DNA from: Streptomyces brasiliensis | Lineage (GTDB): Bacteria; Actinomycetota; Actinomycetes; Streptomycetales; Streptomycetaceae | NCBI RefSeq assembly: GCF_014647875.1 | Contig: NZ_BMQA01000007.1 | Location: forward strand, 124,001 to 188,000 | Reading direction: 5' to 3' | DNA length: 64,000 nt | Shown here: piece by piece, positions 1 through 8,269 of the stretch | How the letters are laid out: each line of letters opens with the position of its first letter | Position numbering within the stretch: position 1 is the stretch's first letter | Notes under the pieces: generated by a model | What the model saw: the letters and a program-made list of their open reading frames with translations, nothing else | Told to the model about the DNA's origin: nothing | The model's database searches: none | Position numbers and translations under genes: made by a program

Positions 1-40
1 CCGCGACCCTCGGGTCGGACATCAGAATGATCTCGGTCAT
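1..40 (-). CDS. 5' end of a gene cut by the window edge
   Basis: An ATG on the minus strand at 40 opens a frame reading MTEIILMSDPRVA before the window ends. A GGGAGATG stretch lies about 11 bases upstream. The gene follows dnaB in the same direction, with 54 bases between them. Only 13 residues are visible. The opening faintly recalls Streptomyces D-Ala-D-Ala dipeptidase (M15) N-termini, but that is memory and far too short to name it. Confidence 0.4.
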   Translation of the reverse strand, partial: MTEIILMSDPRVA

Positions 41-94
41 GCCGCGATCATCTCCCGGGCCACAGGAACGAGACAGGCCCGCGACCGACGAACG

Positions 95-1573
95 TCAGGT
101 CTGCGCCATGTCCACGAAGCGTGAGTAGTGGCCCTGGAAAGCGACCGTGATCGTGGCCGTGGGGCCGTTTCGGTGCTTGGCGACGATCAGGTCGGCCTCG
201 CCCGCGCGGGGAGACTCCTTCTCGTACGCGTCCTCACGGTGCAGCAGGATGACCATGTCGGCATCCTGCTCGATCGACCCGGACTCACGCAGGTCGGAGA
301 CCATCGGCTTCTTGTCGGTGCGCTGCTCGGGGCCACGGTTGAGCTGGGAGAGCGCGATGACCGGGAGCTCCAGCTCCTTGGCGAGGAGCTTGAGGTTACG
401 GGACATGTCCGAGACCTCCTGCTGACGGCTCTCGGCGCGCTTGGAGCCGCCGGACTGCATCAGCTGGAGATAGTCGATGACAACCAGCTTGAGGTCGTTG
501 CGCTGCTTCAGCCGACGGCACTTGGCGCGGATCTCCATCATCGACAGGTTCGGGGAGTCATCGATGTAGAGGGGAGCCGCGGACACGTCCGGCATCCGGC
601 GGGCCAGGCGCGTCCAGTCCTCGTCGGTCATCGTGCCGGACCGCATGTGATGCAACGCGACACGTGCCTCGGCGGACAGCAGACGCATCGCGATCTCGTT
701 CCGGCCCATTTCGAGCGAGAAGATCACGCTCGGCAGGTTGTTCTTGATCGAGGCCGCCCGCGCGAAGTCCAGCGCCAGCGTGGACTTACCCATGGCAGGA
801 CGGGCCGCGATGACGATCATCTGGCCGGGGTGCAGCCCGTTGGTGAGGGAGTCGAAGTCGGTGAAGCCCGTGGGCACACCGGTCATCTCGCCGCTGCGCG
901 AGCCGATCGCCTCGATCTCGTCGAGCGCGCCCTCCATGATGTCGCCGAGCGGCAGATAGTCCTCGCTGGTGCGCTGCTCGGTGACCGCGTAGATCTCGGC
1001 CTGCGCACGGTTGACGATCTCGTCGACGTCGCCGTCGGCCGCGTATCCCATCTGCGTGATGCGCGTCCCGGCCTCCACCAGGCGGCGCAGGACGGCCCGC
1101 TCGTGGACGATCTCCGCGTAGTACTCGGCGTTCGCCGCCGTGGGCACCGTCTGGACGAGACCGTGCAGATACGAGGCGCCGCCGACCTTGTTGATCTCGC
1201 CGCGCTTGGTGAGTTCGGCCGCGATCGTGATCGGGTCGGCCGGCTCGCCCTTCGCGTAGACATCGAGGATCGCCTGGTAGATCGTCTCGTGCGCGGGCTT
1301 GTAGAAGTCGTGGCCCTTGAGCAGCTCGACCACGTCCGCGATGGCGTCCTTGGACAGCAGCATGCCGCCGAGAACGGACTGCTCCGCGTCGAGGTCCTGC
1401 GGCGGCACCCGTTCGAAGGACGAACTGCCGCCGTCCCAGGCACCGTTCTCCCGGCCCCGGTCGTGCTGGTCGTCACGGATTCGGCCGGTGTCGCCGCGCC
1501 GGCGGGCGGCAGGCAAACGATCACCGGGTCCACTGTCGGCCCACGGGTCGTCCAAGGGCTCGGAAATGCTCAT
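95..1573 (-). CDS. dnaB: Replicative DNA helicase DnaB
   Basis: Hexameric 5'-3' helicase that unwinds the chromosome ahead of the replisome. The 492-residue protein has a disordered N-terminus, the DnaB N-terminal domain (PPQDLDAEQSVLGGML near residue 57), and a RecA-type ATPase core with Walker A ARPAMGKST (about 257-265), LVVIDYLQLM (Walker B) and the LSQLNRGPEQR segment. Length is normal and no intein is present. The start at 1573 (MSISEPLDD) is chosen because GGAGGAGG sits just upstream; the frame stays open 23 codons further, to 1642. The gene is read away from a 459-bp intergenic region with DnaA-box-like sequences. Confidence 0.97.
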   Translation of the reverse strand: MSISEPLDDPWADSGPGDRLPAARRRGDTGRIRDDQHDRGRENGAWDGGSSSFERVPPQDLDAEQSVLGGMLLSKDAIADVVELLKGHDFYKPAHETIYQAILDVYAKGEPADPITIAAELTKRGEINKVGGASYLHGLVQTVPTAANAEYYAEIVHERAVLRRLVEAGTRITQMGYAADGDVDEIVNRAQAEIYAVTEQRTSEDYLPLGDIMEGALDEIEAIGSRSGEMTGVPTGFTDFDSLTNGLHPGQMIVIAARPAMGKSTLALDFARAASIKNNLPSVIFSLEMGRNEIAMRLLSAEARVALHHMRSGTMTDEDWTRLARRMPDVSAAPLYIDDSPNLSMMEIRAKCRRLKQRNDLKLVVIDYLQLMQSGGSKRAESRQQEVSDMSRNLKLLAKELELPVIALSQLNRGPEQRTDKKPMVSDLRESGSIEQDADMVILLHREDAYEKESPRAGEADLIVAKHRNGPTATITVAFQGHYSRFVDMAQT

Positions 1574-2032
1574 CGAGCCACCTCCTCCCGTCCGCCCGGC
1601 GGACCTCGCCATGCCCTCAGTTCTACGGCACGACACTGACAATTCGAGAGGCCCAACTCCGGTTCAGACGCGTCGGTTTTGTGACGTTTCCGAGTCCGCC
1701 GCACGGAGCGGGCGCCGGACCACGTTAGGCCCCTCGGCACCGTCAGCCAATCTGGTTATCCACAGGCCATGTGGACGACGGCCCCTATGCTGTGGAGAAC
1801 TCGGCCAAACCTGTGCACGACCCGGTGGACAGTGCTGTGAACAAGCCCTCGATCATCTCAGAAGAACTAGCCTGACCAGCACTTTTCCCATCCACCGGCT
1901 GTGCAGAAGAAAAACTTCCTCAGTCGGACCAAGATCGGTTCGAACAGGACGCAAGAGCGCATGCCACGAGACTGACAGTAAGGGGTGCAAGCAGATTGCA
2001 TCTCTTACCTGTGGACGATTAGATTAGTGCTC
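1574..2032. promoter_or_regulatory. dnaB / MATE divergent intergenic region with DnaA-box-like sequences
   Basis: This 459-bp gap between divergent genes holds no credible gene. It contains a perfect E. coli-type DnaA box TTATCCACA at 1756-1764. Several looser copies surround it: TGTGGAGAA around 1791, CTGTGCACG around 1814 and CTGTGGACG around 2009. This resembles oriC-type sequence near the helicase gene. A role in DnaA-dependent control of dnaB is inference. Confidence 0.5.
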
Positions 2033-3370
2033 ATGCCACAGGCTTCCGTGATCCCGAAGGCTACTCGACGACGCCACGATCGGGAGATCGTCGCACTGGC
2101 AGTCCCCGCCTTCGGCGCGCTCGTCGCCGAGCCCCTGTTCGTCATGGCCGACAGCGCGATCGTCGGCCATCTCGGCACCGCCCAGCTCGCCGGTCTCGGC
2201 GTCGCTTCGGCTCTGCTCACGACGGCCGTGAGCGTCTTCGTCTTTCTCGCCTACGCCACCACGGCGGCCGTCTCCCGACGTGTCGGCGCAGGCGATCTGC
2301 AGTCGGCCATCCGCCAGGGCATGGACGGCATCTGGCTGGCCCTACTGCTCGGCGCCGCCGTCATCGCCGTCGTGCTGCCTCTGGCCCCCGCTCTCGTCGA
2401 CCTCTTCGGTGCCTCGCCCACGGCAGCCCCGTACGCGACGACCTACCTCCGGATCTCCGCCCTCGGGATTCCGGCCATGCTGACCGTACTCGCCGCCACC
2501 GGCGTACTGCGCGGGCTCCAGAACACCAAGACCCCTCTCTATGTGGCCGTCGCGGGGTTCGTGGCCAACGCGGCCCTCAACGCCGGACTCGTCTACGGCG
2601 CCGACCTCGGCATCGCCGGTTCCGCCTGGGGCACCGTCATCGCCCAGTGCGGCATGGCCGCCATCTACCTCGCCGTGGTCGTCCGCGGCGCTCGCCGGCA
2701 TGGAGCGTCGCTGCGTCCCGACGCCGCCGGGATCCGGGCCTCCGCCCAGGCCGGTGTACCGCTGCTCGTCCGCACGCTCTCCCTGCGGGCGATCCTCATG
2801 ATCGCCACGGCGGTCGCGGCCCGCCTGGGCGATGCGGACATCGCCGCCCATCAGATCGTCCTGTCGCTGTGGAGCCTGCTCGCCTTCGCGCTCGACGCCA
2901 TTGCGATCGCGGGGCAGGCCATCATCGGACGCTACCTGGGCGCGGACGATCCCCGGGGTGCCCAGGACGCCTGCCGTCGCATGGTCCAGTGGGGCGTGGC
3001 CACCGGCGTGTTGCTCGGCCTGCTCGTGGTGGCCGCCCGGCCGCTCCTGCTGCCCCTGTTCACCGGTGACCCGGTAGTCAAGGACGCCGCACTGCCCGCA
3101 CTTCTGCTGGTGGCGCTGTCCCAGCCGATCTGCGGCGTCGTCTTCGTCTTGGACGGCGTGCTGATGGGAGCAGGCGACGGGCCGTACCTCGCCTGGGCCA
3201 TGGTGATCACTCTCGCGGTGTTCAGCCCGGTGGCTCTGCTCGTGCCCGCGCTCGGGGGCGGCCTCACCGCGCTCTGGGCGGCGATGACGCTCATGATGGC
3301 GGTCCGGCTGCTGACCCTCTGGGCGCGTGCCCGTTCCGGACGCTGGATCGTGACCGGCGCGACCCGCTGA
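2033..3370 (+). CDS. MATE-family multidrug/cation efflux transporter (DinF-like)
   Basis: Integral membrane exporter of the MATE family, which expels drugs or metabolites using an ion gradient. The 445-residue product has about twelve hydrophobic segments. It begins EIVALAVPAFGALVAEPLFVMADSAIVGHLG, typical of the DinF branch, with the second-half repeat starting near RAILMIATAVAARLG. Start at 2033 (MPQASVIPK) is chosen because homology begins soon after; there is no clear ribosome binding site and the frame is open to 1985. A terminator and a parS site follow directly. Confidence 0.88.
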   Translation: MPQASVIPKATRRRHDREIVALAVPAFGALVAEPLFVMADSAIVGHLGTAQLAGLGVASALLTTAVSVFVFLAYATTAAVSRRVGAGDLQSAIRQGMDGIWLALLLGAAVIAVVLPLAPALVDLFGASPTAAPYATTYLRISALGIPAMLTVLAATGVLRGLQNTKTPLYVAVAGFVANAALNAGLVYGADLGIAGSAWGTVIAQCGMAAIYLAVVVRGARRHGASLRPDAAGIRASAQAGVPLLVRTLSLRAILMIATAVAARLGDADIAAHQIVLSLWSLLAFALDAIAIAGQAIIGRYLGADDPRGAQDACRRMVQWGVATGVLLGLLVVAARPLLLPLFTGDPVVKDAALPALLLVALSQPICGVVFVLDGVLMGAGDGPYLAWAMVITLAVFSPVALLVPALGGGLTALWAAMTLMMAVRLLTLWARARSGRWIVTGATR

Positions 3371-3372
3371 CC

Positions 3373-3386
3373 GTTTCACGTGAAAC
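3373..3386. promoter_or_regulatory. parS: parS site 1 (GTTTCACGTGAAAC)
   Basis: Perfect 14-bp palindrome matching the Streptomyces ParB-binding site. It lies just after the MATE transporter stop codon and before a strong terminator, in the gap between convergent genes. Confidence 0.93.
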
Positions 3387-3418
3387 ACCGCGGTCCCGTA
3401 CATGAGTTGGGCCAAACG

Positions 3419-3453
3419 CGAGGGGCCGCACCCGGGAAGGGTGCGGCCCCTCG
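3419..3453. terminator. Bidirectional terminator between MATE gene and rplI
   Basis: A perfect 15-bp GC-rich inverted repeat (arms 3419-3433 and 3439-3453) with a 5-base loop lies between two convergent genes. It can stop transcription from both sides. Confidence 0.85.
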
Positions 3454-3480
3454 TACACCGGCTCAGGCCGAGCGCGGCGG

Positions 3481-3927
3481 TCAGGCCGAGATGACCTCGA
3501 TGTTGACCTTGGCGGCAACCTCGGGGTGCAGACGCACGGACGTCTCGTGGGCGCCCAGGGTCTTGATCGGCGAACCGAGCTCGATACGACGCTTGTCGAC
3601 CTCGGGGCCACCGGACGCCTTGATCGCGGAGGCGACGTCGGCCGGGGTGACGGAACCGAAGAGACGGCCGGATTCGCCGGAGCGGACGGCCAGGCGGACC
3701 TTCACGCCCTCGAGCTGGGCCTTGATGGCATTGGCCTGCTCGATGGTCTGGATCTCGTGGATCTTGCGAGCACGACGGATCTGCTCGACGTCCTTCTCGC
3801 CGCCCTTGGTCCAGCGGATCGCGAAGTTCCGCGGGATCAGGTAGTTGCGAGCGTAGCCGTCCTTGACGTCGACGACGTCACCGGCGGCACCGAGGCCGGA
3901 GACCTCGTGGGTGAGGATGATCTTCAT
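3481..3927 (-). CDS. rplI: 50S ribosomal protein L9
   Basis: Large-subunit protein binding 23S rRNA at the base of the L1 stalk. The 148-residue length is standard. The N-terminus [33 protein letters not shown] is the L9 signature, followed by the connecting helix and C-terminal domain. It is the last gene of the minus-strand operon rpsF-ssb-rpsR-rplI, 18 bases after rpsR, and is followed by a strong terminator. An AAGGAAGGGTG ribosome binding site precedes the ATG. Confidence 0.98.
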   Translation of the reverse strand: MKIILTHEVSGLGAAGDVVDVKDGYARNYLIPRNFAIRWTKGGEKDVEQIRRARKIHEIQTIEQANAIKAQLEGVKVRLAVRSGESGRLFGSVTPADVASAIKASGGPEVDKRRIELGSPIKTLGAHETSVRLHPEVAAKVNIEVISA

Positions 3928-3945
3928 GTGTCGGTCACCCTTCCT

Positions 3946-4182
3946 TTAGCGCGCAGTGGACGTGTAGGGCAGCAGCGCCATCTCACGGCTGTTCTTCACG
4001 GCCGTGGCGACGTCACGCTGGTGCTGCGTGCAGTTGCCGGTCACGCGGCGGGCACGGATCTTGCCGCGGTCGGAAATGAACTTCCGCAGCATGTTCGTGT
4101 CCTTGTAGTCCACGTACGTGACCTTGTCCTTGCAGAAAGCGCAGACCTTCTTCTTCGGCTTGCGCACAGGCGGCTTCGCCAT
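3946..4182 (-). CDS. rpsR: 30S ribosomal protein S18
   Basis: Small-subunit protein that pairs with S6 on the platform. The 78-residue sequence [20 protein letters not shown] carries a CxxC pair (CAFC), which suggests the zinc-ribbon form (C+) of S18. Streptomyces often carry a second, zinc-independent paralogue elsewhere (general knowledge). It sits between ssb and rplI in the conserved operon, with an AGGAG ribosome binding site upstream. Confidence 0.97.
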   Translation of the reverse strand: MAKPPVRKPKKKVCAFCKDKVTYVDYKDTNMLRKFISDRGKIRARRVTGNCTQHQRDVATAVKNSREMALLPYTSTAR

Positions 4183-4239
4183 GGTGTTTCTCCTGTGTGA
4201 TCAAGAAGTTTGGGTACGACCCACCCTCGGCCTGAAGGC

Positions 4240-4818
4240 CTAGAAGGGGGGCTCGTCCGAGTAGCCGCCACCGCCACCGGAGCCTCCGCCCCAGCCGCCG
4301 CCACCCTGCTGACCGCCGGCGGGAGCGCCGGTCGCCCACGGGTCGTCGGCCGGAGCGCCGCCGCCCTGCTGGCCGCCGCCGGAGCCTCCGCCCCAGCCGC
4401 CGCCACCCTGGCCGCCACCGCCGCCGTAACCACCCTGGCCAGCGCGGCCGCCGCCAGAGGTCTTGGTGACCTTGGCCGTGGCGTTGCGGAGGCTGGCGCC
4501 GACTTCCTCGACGTCCAGCTCGTAGACCGTGCGCTTGACGCCCTCACGGTCCTCGTAGGACCGCTGCTTCAGCCGGCCCTGCACGATGACGCGCATGCCT
4601 CGCTGGAGCGACTCGGCGACGTTCTCCGCCGCCTGGCGCCAGACCGAGCAGGTCAGGAAGAGGCTTTCGCCGTCCTTCCACTCGTTCGTCTGGCGGTCGA
4701 AGGTGCGGGGAGTGGACGCGACGCGGAACTTCGCGACCGCCGCACCGGACGGGGTGAAGCGCAGCTCGGGGTCATCGACAAGGTTGCCGACGACCGTGAT
4801 GACGGTCTCGCCTGCCAT
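4240..4818 (-). CDS. ssb: Single-stranded DNA-binding protein
   Basis: Coats single-stranded DNA during replication and recruits partner proteins through its C-terminal tail. The 192 residues comprise an OB-fold ([21 protein letters not shown] to about residue 110), a long Gly-rich linker with GGG/GWGGG repeats, and the acidic tail SDEPPF that binds replisome partners. The linker is repetitive at DNA level (GCCGCCACC-type repeats). It lies between rpsF and rpsR, the classical arrangement that couples ssb expression to ribosomal protein synthesis. Confidence 0.98.
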   Translation of the reverse strand: MAGETVITVVGNLVDDPELRFTPSGAAVAKFRVASTPRTFDRQTNEWKDGESLFLTCSVWRQAAENVAESLQRGMRVIVQGRLKQRSYEDREGVKRTVYELDVEEVGASLRNATAKVTKTSGGGRAGQGGYGGGGGQGGGGWGGGSGGGQQGGGAPADDPWATGAPAGGQQGGGGWGGGSGGGGGYSDEPPF

Positions 4819-4898
4819 GGGGAACCTCTCGGCGGGTTTGCTGCTCTGGCTGCTTGGTTGCTGCTACTCGAATCCCGGGATCAGCTGAGCTGAGAAGC

Positions 4899-5189
4899 TC
4901 AGTGGGTCTCGGGGCGGAGGACCTTGGTCCGAAGGACCGACTCGTTCAGGTTCATCTGGCGGTCGAGCTCCTTCACGACCACAGGCTCGGCCTGCAGGTC
5001 GATGACCGAGTAGATGCCCTCGGGCTTCTTCTTGATCTCGTACGCGAGACGACGACGGCCCCAGGTGTCGACCTTCTCAACCTTGCCGCCGCCGTCACGG
5101 ACGACGGACAGGAAGTTCTCGATCAGCGGGGAGACAGAGCGCTCCTCGAGATCGGGGTCGAGGATGACCATCACCTCGTAGTGACGCAT
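4899..5189 (-). CDS. rpsF: 30S ribosomal protein S6
   Basis: Platform protein of the small subunit, partner of S18. The 96-residue product starts [17 protein letters not shown] and has the usual S6 length. The start at 5189 is set by the strong AAAGGAGGTGGG ribosome binding site; the frame extends to 5282 but that part is unlike S6. First gene of the minus-strand operon; its promoter must lie in the 261-bp gap to the divergent gene at 5451. Confidence 0.98.
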   Translation of the reverse strand: MRHYEVMVILDPDLEERSVSPLIENFLSVVRDGGGKVEKVDTWGRRRLAYEIKKKPEGIYSVIDLQAEPVVVKELDRQMNLNESVLRTKVLRPETH

Positions 5190-5450
5190 GTGGAACCCAC
5201 CTCCTTTGGACTCAGCGGCCACGGTCGTTCCGTGGCAGGAGGGTTGTGATGCGTTCGCAACGGTATCGGCCGCCACTGACAATCGGGGGTCCCGAGGGGA
5301 TTCCCGTTCATGGCCCGGGCAGACACCGTGCAGCGGTACAGACTACCCGCACACCGGCTTCCGGTTGAAATCCGGCCGCGGGGGCCGTCAATCTGTACAC
5401 ATCGGGTGTGTACGGCGCTACGATGCGCCGCCTTCCGCAGGAGGTGCCCC

Positions 5451-5762
5451 ATGGCCCAGGCATTGCGACCCAACACCGCCGGATCCCTCTTCGCCACGGA
5501 CGACAGGCCCCATCCCGTCCAGGACGCCATGCTCGCCGTGACGCTGGTACTCGGACTGATCGCCTTCATCACGTCGTTCTTCCACAGCCTGCACCTGCTC
5601 AGCTCCTGGACCGGCCTGGCGGGCATCTTCACCGGCCTGTACGGACAGTGGATCTCGGAGACCACGCGTGAGCGCTTCGGCCTGATCCTGGGTCTCGGTG
5701 CCGCCGGCATCGGCTTCTTCATCGGTATGGCGCACGGAGGGCTGTTCGGCGGGCTCTTCTGA
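5451..5762 (+). CDS. Small membrane protein, three predicted helices, function unknown
   Basis: A 103-residue protein. After a 25-residue polar start (MAQALRPNTAGSLFATDD) come hydrophobic stretches at about 28-45 (AVTLVLGLIAFITSFF), 50-65 and 82-100 (LILGLGAAGIGFFIGMA), ending in GGLFGGLF. ATG at 5451 follows GGAGGTG with good spacing. It precedes femX by 178 bases. I recognise it as a conserved-looking Streptomyces membrane protein but can assign no function. Confidence 0.85.
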   Translation: MAQALRPNTAGSLFATDDRPHPVQDAMLAVTLVLGLIAFITSFFHSLHLLSSWTGLAGIFTGLYGQWISETTRERFGLILGLGAAGIGFFIGMAHGGLFGGLF

Positions 5763-5940
5763 CCATCCGGACACGCCCTCCGCACAGCACGTCGCTCCCA
5801 CCGCAGCGCCCCGGCGGCCCACAGGCCGGGGCGAAGGTGCCGTACGCCCAGTCGGGGCGCTCGCGGGGCGCAGTAGGCTTCGGCGCGAGAGCCGGAGCCC
5901 CTGTACCCATGGGGACACACCAGCCGGAGGAGCCCCCCGA

Positions 5941-7062
5941 ATGAGCCTGACCCTGAGGACGATCAGTCGCGAGCAGCATCTGGCGTACATCCAGAGCCTG
6001 CCCTCGGCGAGCCACATGCAGGTCCCGGCGTGGGCCGACGTCAAGGCGGAGTGGCGCTCCGAGAACCTCGGGTGGTTCGACGACCGCACCGGCGAGCTGG
6101 TCGGCGCGGGCCTGGTCCTCTACCGGCAGCTCCCCAAGATCAAGCGCTACCTCGCCTATCTCCCCGAGGGCCCGGTCATCAACTGGTTCGCGCCGAATCT
6201 GGACGACTGGATCCAGCCGATGCTGGCCCACCTCAAGCAGCAGGGCGCCTTCTCCGTGAAGATGGGCCCGCCGGTGATCATCCGGCGCTGGGAGGCCAAC
6301 TCCATCAAGCAGGGCATCCAGAATCCGGACGTGAAGCGCCTGCGCGACATCGAGGCCGATTTCATCGAGCCGCGCGCCTTCGAGGTGGCCGACAAGCTGC
6401 GCCGCATGGGCTGGCAGCAGGGCGAGGACGGCGGCGCCGGCTTCGGCGACGTCCAGCCCCGCTACGTCTTCCAGGTGCCGCTCGCGAACCGCTCTCTGGA
6501 AGAGGTCCACAAGAACTTCAACCAGCTGTGGCGCCGCAACATCAAGAAGGCCGAGAAGGCCGGCGTCGAGGTCGTCCAGGGCGGCTACCAGGACCTCGAG
6601 GAATGGCAGCGCCTCTACGAGATCACCGCCGTGCGCGACCACTTCCGGCCGCGGCCCCTGTCGTACTTCCAGCGCATGTGGACGGCCCTCAACACCGAGG
6701 ACCCCAACCGCATGCGGCTGTACTTCGCGCGGCACAACGGCGTGAACCTGTCGGCAGCGACGATGCTGATCGTCGGCGGGCACGTCTGGTACTCCTACGG
6801 CGCCTCCGACAACATCGGCCGTGAGGTCCGGCCTTCGAACGCGATGCAGTGGCGGATGCTGCGTGACGCCTACGCGCTCGGCGCCACCGTCTACGACTTG
6901 CGCGGCATCTCCGACTCGCTGGACGAGACCGACCATCTCTTCGGTCTGATCCAGTTCAAGGTGGGCACCGGCGGGCAGGCGGCCGAGTACCTCGGCGAGT
7001 GGGACTTCCCGCTCAACAAGCTGCTCCACAAGGCGCTCGACATCTACATGTCGCGCCGCTGA
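5941..7062 (+). CDS. femX: FemABX-family peptidoglycan aminoacyltransferase (FemX-like)
   Basis: Enzymes of this family use aminoacyl-tRNA to add the interpeptide bridge residue to lipid II on the inner membrane face; in Streptomyces the first bridge glycine is added by FemX. The 373-residue protein has the double GNAT fold and a coiled-coil-like helical arm region around FNQLWRRNIKKAEKAGVEV. The DHFRPRPLSYFQRMW and HVWYSYGASDN segments are family-typical. ATG at 5941 follows GGAGGAG. An alanine-racemase-like gene follows 74 bases later, suggesting a shared role in cell-wall precursors. The specific amino acid is inferred, not visible. Confidence 0.9.
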   Translation: MSLTLRTISREQHLAYIQSLPSASHMQVPAWADVKAEWRSENLGWFDDRTGELVGAGLVLYRQLPKIKRYLAYLPEGPVINWFAPNLDDWIQPMLAHLKQQGAFSVKMGPPVIIRRWEANSIKQGIQNPDVKRLRDIEADFIEPRAFEVADKLRRMGWQQGEDGGAGFGDVQPRYVFQVPLANRSLEEVHKNFNQLWRRNIKKAEKAGVEVVQGGYQDLEEWQRLYEITAVRDHFRPRPLSYFQRMWTALNTEDPNRMRLYFARHNGVNLSAATMLIVGGHVWYSYGASDNIGREVRPSNAMQWRMLRDAYALGATVYDLRGISDSLDETDHLFGLIQFKVGTGGQAAEYLGEWDFPLNKLLHKALDIYMSRR

Positions 7063-7136
7063 TACCGGGCCGTTTGGTTCGATAGCTTCCACACCTCTGA
7101 TACACCGCAGCGACGAGAAAGGTTCCGGGTCCGGCC

Positions 7137-8168
7137 ATGGCGCTCACGCTCTACGTCGACACCGCGCGCTGGCGGGCGCACCACAAGCACGTGCAGGAGC
7201 AGTTCCCGGGGCTCGTCCCGGTCTGCAAGGGCAACGGCTACGGCTTCGGGCACGAACGGCTGGCGGAGGAGGCGACGCGGCTCGGCTCGGACGTCCTCGC
7301 CGTCGGCACGACGTACGAGGCCGCGCGCATCAAGGACTTCTTCGGCGGCGACCTGCTGGTGCTGACGCCGTACCGGCGCGGCGAGGAACCCGTTCCGCTG
7401 CCCGACCGGGTCATCAGGTCGGTGTCGTCGGTGGACGGCGTGTACGGCCTCGTCGGTGCGCGTGTGGTCATCGAGGTGATGTCCTCGATGAAGCGGCACG
7501 GGATCAGCGAGCAGGACCTGCCGCAACTGCACACCGCCATAGAGAACGTCCGGCTGGAGGGCTTCGCCATCCATCTGCCGCTGGACCGCACCGACGGCTC
7601 GGACGCCGTCGAGGAGGTCATCGGCTGGATGGACCGGCTGCGTGCGGCACGGCTGCCGCTGCACACGATGTTCGTCAGCCACCTCAAGGCCGAGGAACTC
7701 GCCCGCCTGCAGCAGCAGTTCCCGCAGACGCGCTTCCGCGCCCGGATCGGCACGCGGCTGTGGCTGGGGGACCACGAGGCCACGGAGTACCGCGGCGCGA
7801 TCCTGGACGTCACGCGCGTGTCGAAGGGCGACCGGTTCGGCTACCGCCAGCAGAAGGCAGCCTCCGACGGCTATCTGGTGGTCGTCGCGGGCGGTACCTC
7901 GCACGGGGTGGGCCTGGAGGCTCCGAAGGCCCTGCACGGTGTCATGCCGCGCGCCAAGGGCGTCGCACGGGCCGGTCTCGCCACGGTCAACCGGAACCTT
8001 TCCCCGTTCGTCTGGGGCGGCAAGCAGCGCTGGTTCGCGGAGCCCCCGCACATGCAGGTGTCGATCCTGTTTGTGCCGTCGGACGCGCCCGAGCCGAAAG
8101 TCGGCGAGGAGCTGGTGGCCCATCTCCGGCACACCACCACGCAGTTCGACCGGCTGGTGGACCGCTGA
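7137..8168 (+). CDS. Alanine racemase-like PLP-fold protein
   Basis: 343 residues resembling the N-terminal TIM-barrel of alanine racemases. VCKGNGYGFG near residue 30 matches the PLP-lysine motif (usually VKANAYGHG). The C-terminal part is divergent: the catalytic tyrosine region and the GYxDG loop of true Alr are not recognisable (KGDRFGYRQQK and DGYLVVVAGG occupy that place). It may therefore act on another substrate or be a non-canonical racemase. Its location directly after femX suggests a cell-wall role. A strong terminator follows the stop codon. Confidence 0.75.
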   Translation: MALTLYVDTARWRAHHKHVQEQFPGLVPVCKGNGYGFGHERLAEEATRLGSDVLAVGTTYEAARIKDFFGGDLLVLTPYRRGEEPVPLPDRVIRSVSSVDGVYGLVGARVVIEVMSSMKRHGISEQDLPQLHTAIENVRLEGFAIHLPLDRTDGSDAVEEVIGWMDRLRAARLPLHTMFVSHLKAEELARLQQQFPQTRFRARIGTRLWLGDHEATEYRGAILDVTRVSKGDRFGYRQQKAASDGYLVVVAGGTSHGVGLEAPKALHGVMPRAKGVARAGLATVNRNLSPFVWGGKQRWFAEPPHMQVSILFVPSDAPEPKVGEELVAHLRHTTTQFDRLVDR

Positions 8169-8186
8169 CGGTTTCCCTGGCAGGCG

Positions 8187-8220
8187 AAAGGCCGTACACG
8201 AACGACCGTGTACGGCCTTT
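8187..8220 (+). terminator. Terminator after the alanine racemase-like gene
   Basis: Perfect 13-bp inverted repeat (8187-8199 and 8208-8220) with an 8-base loop and flanking A/T runs (AAAG...CTTTT). It lies between convergent genes. Confidence 0.85.
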
Positions 8221-8269
8221 TCCGTGGCCTGAGCGGAGCCCAACACATGGCCCGCTGCGCGCTGTTCGC

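Noticed and set aside
128..1639. Long plus-strand open frame opposite dnaB
   Set aside because: It mirrors dnaB; the product is Arg/Leu/Val/Asp-rich without domains, a usual antisense shadow in high-GC DNA.
4240..4450. GCCGCCACC-type repeats in ssb as a regulatory repeat
   Set aside because: They encode the normal Gly-rich SSB linker.
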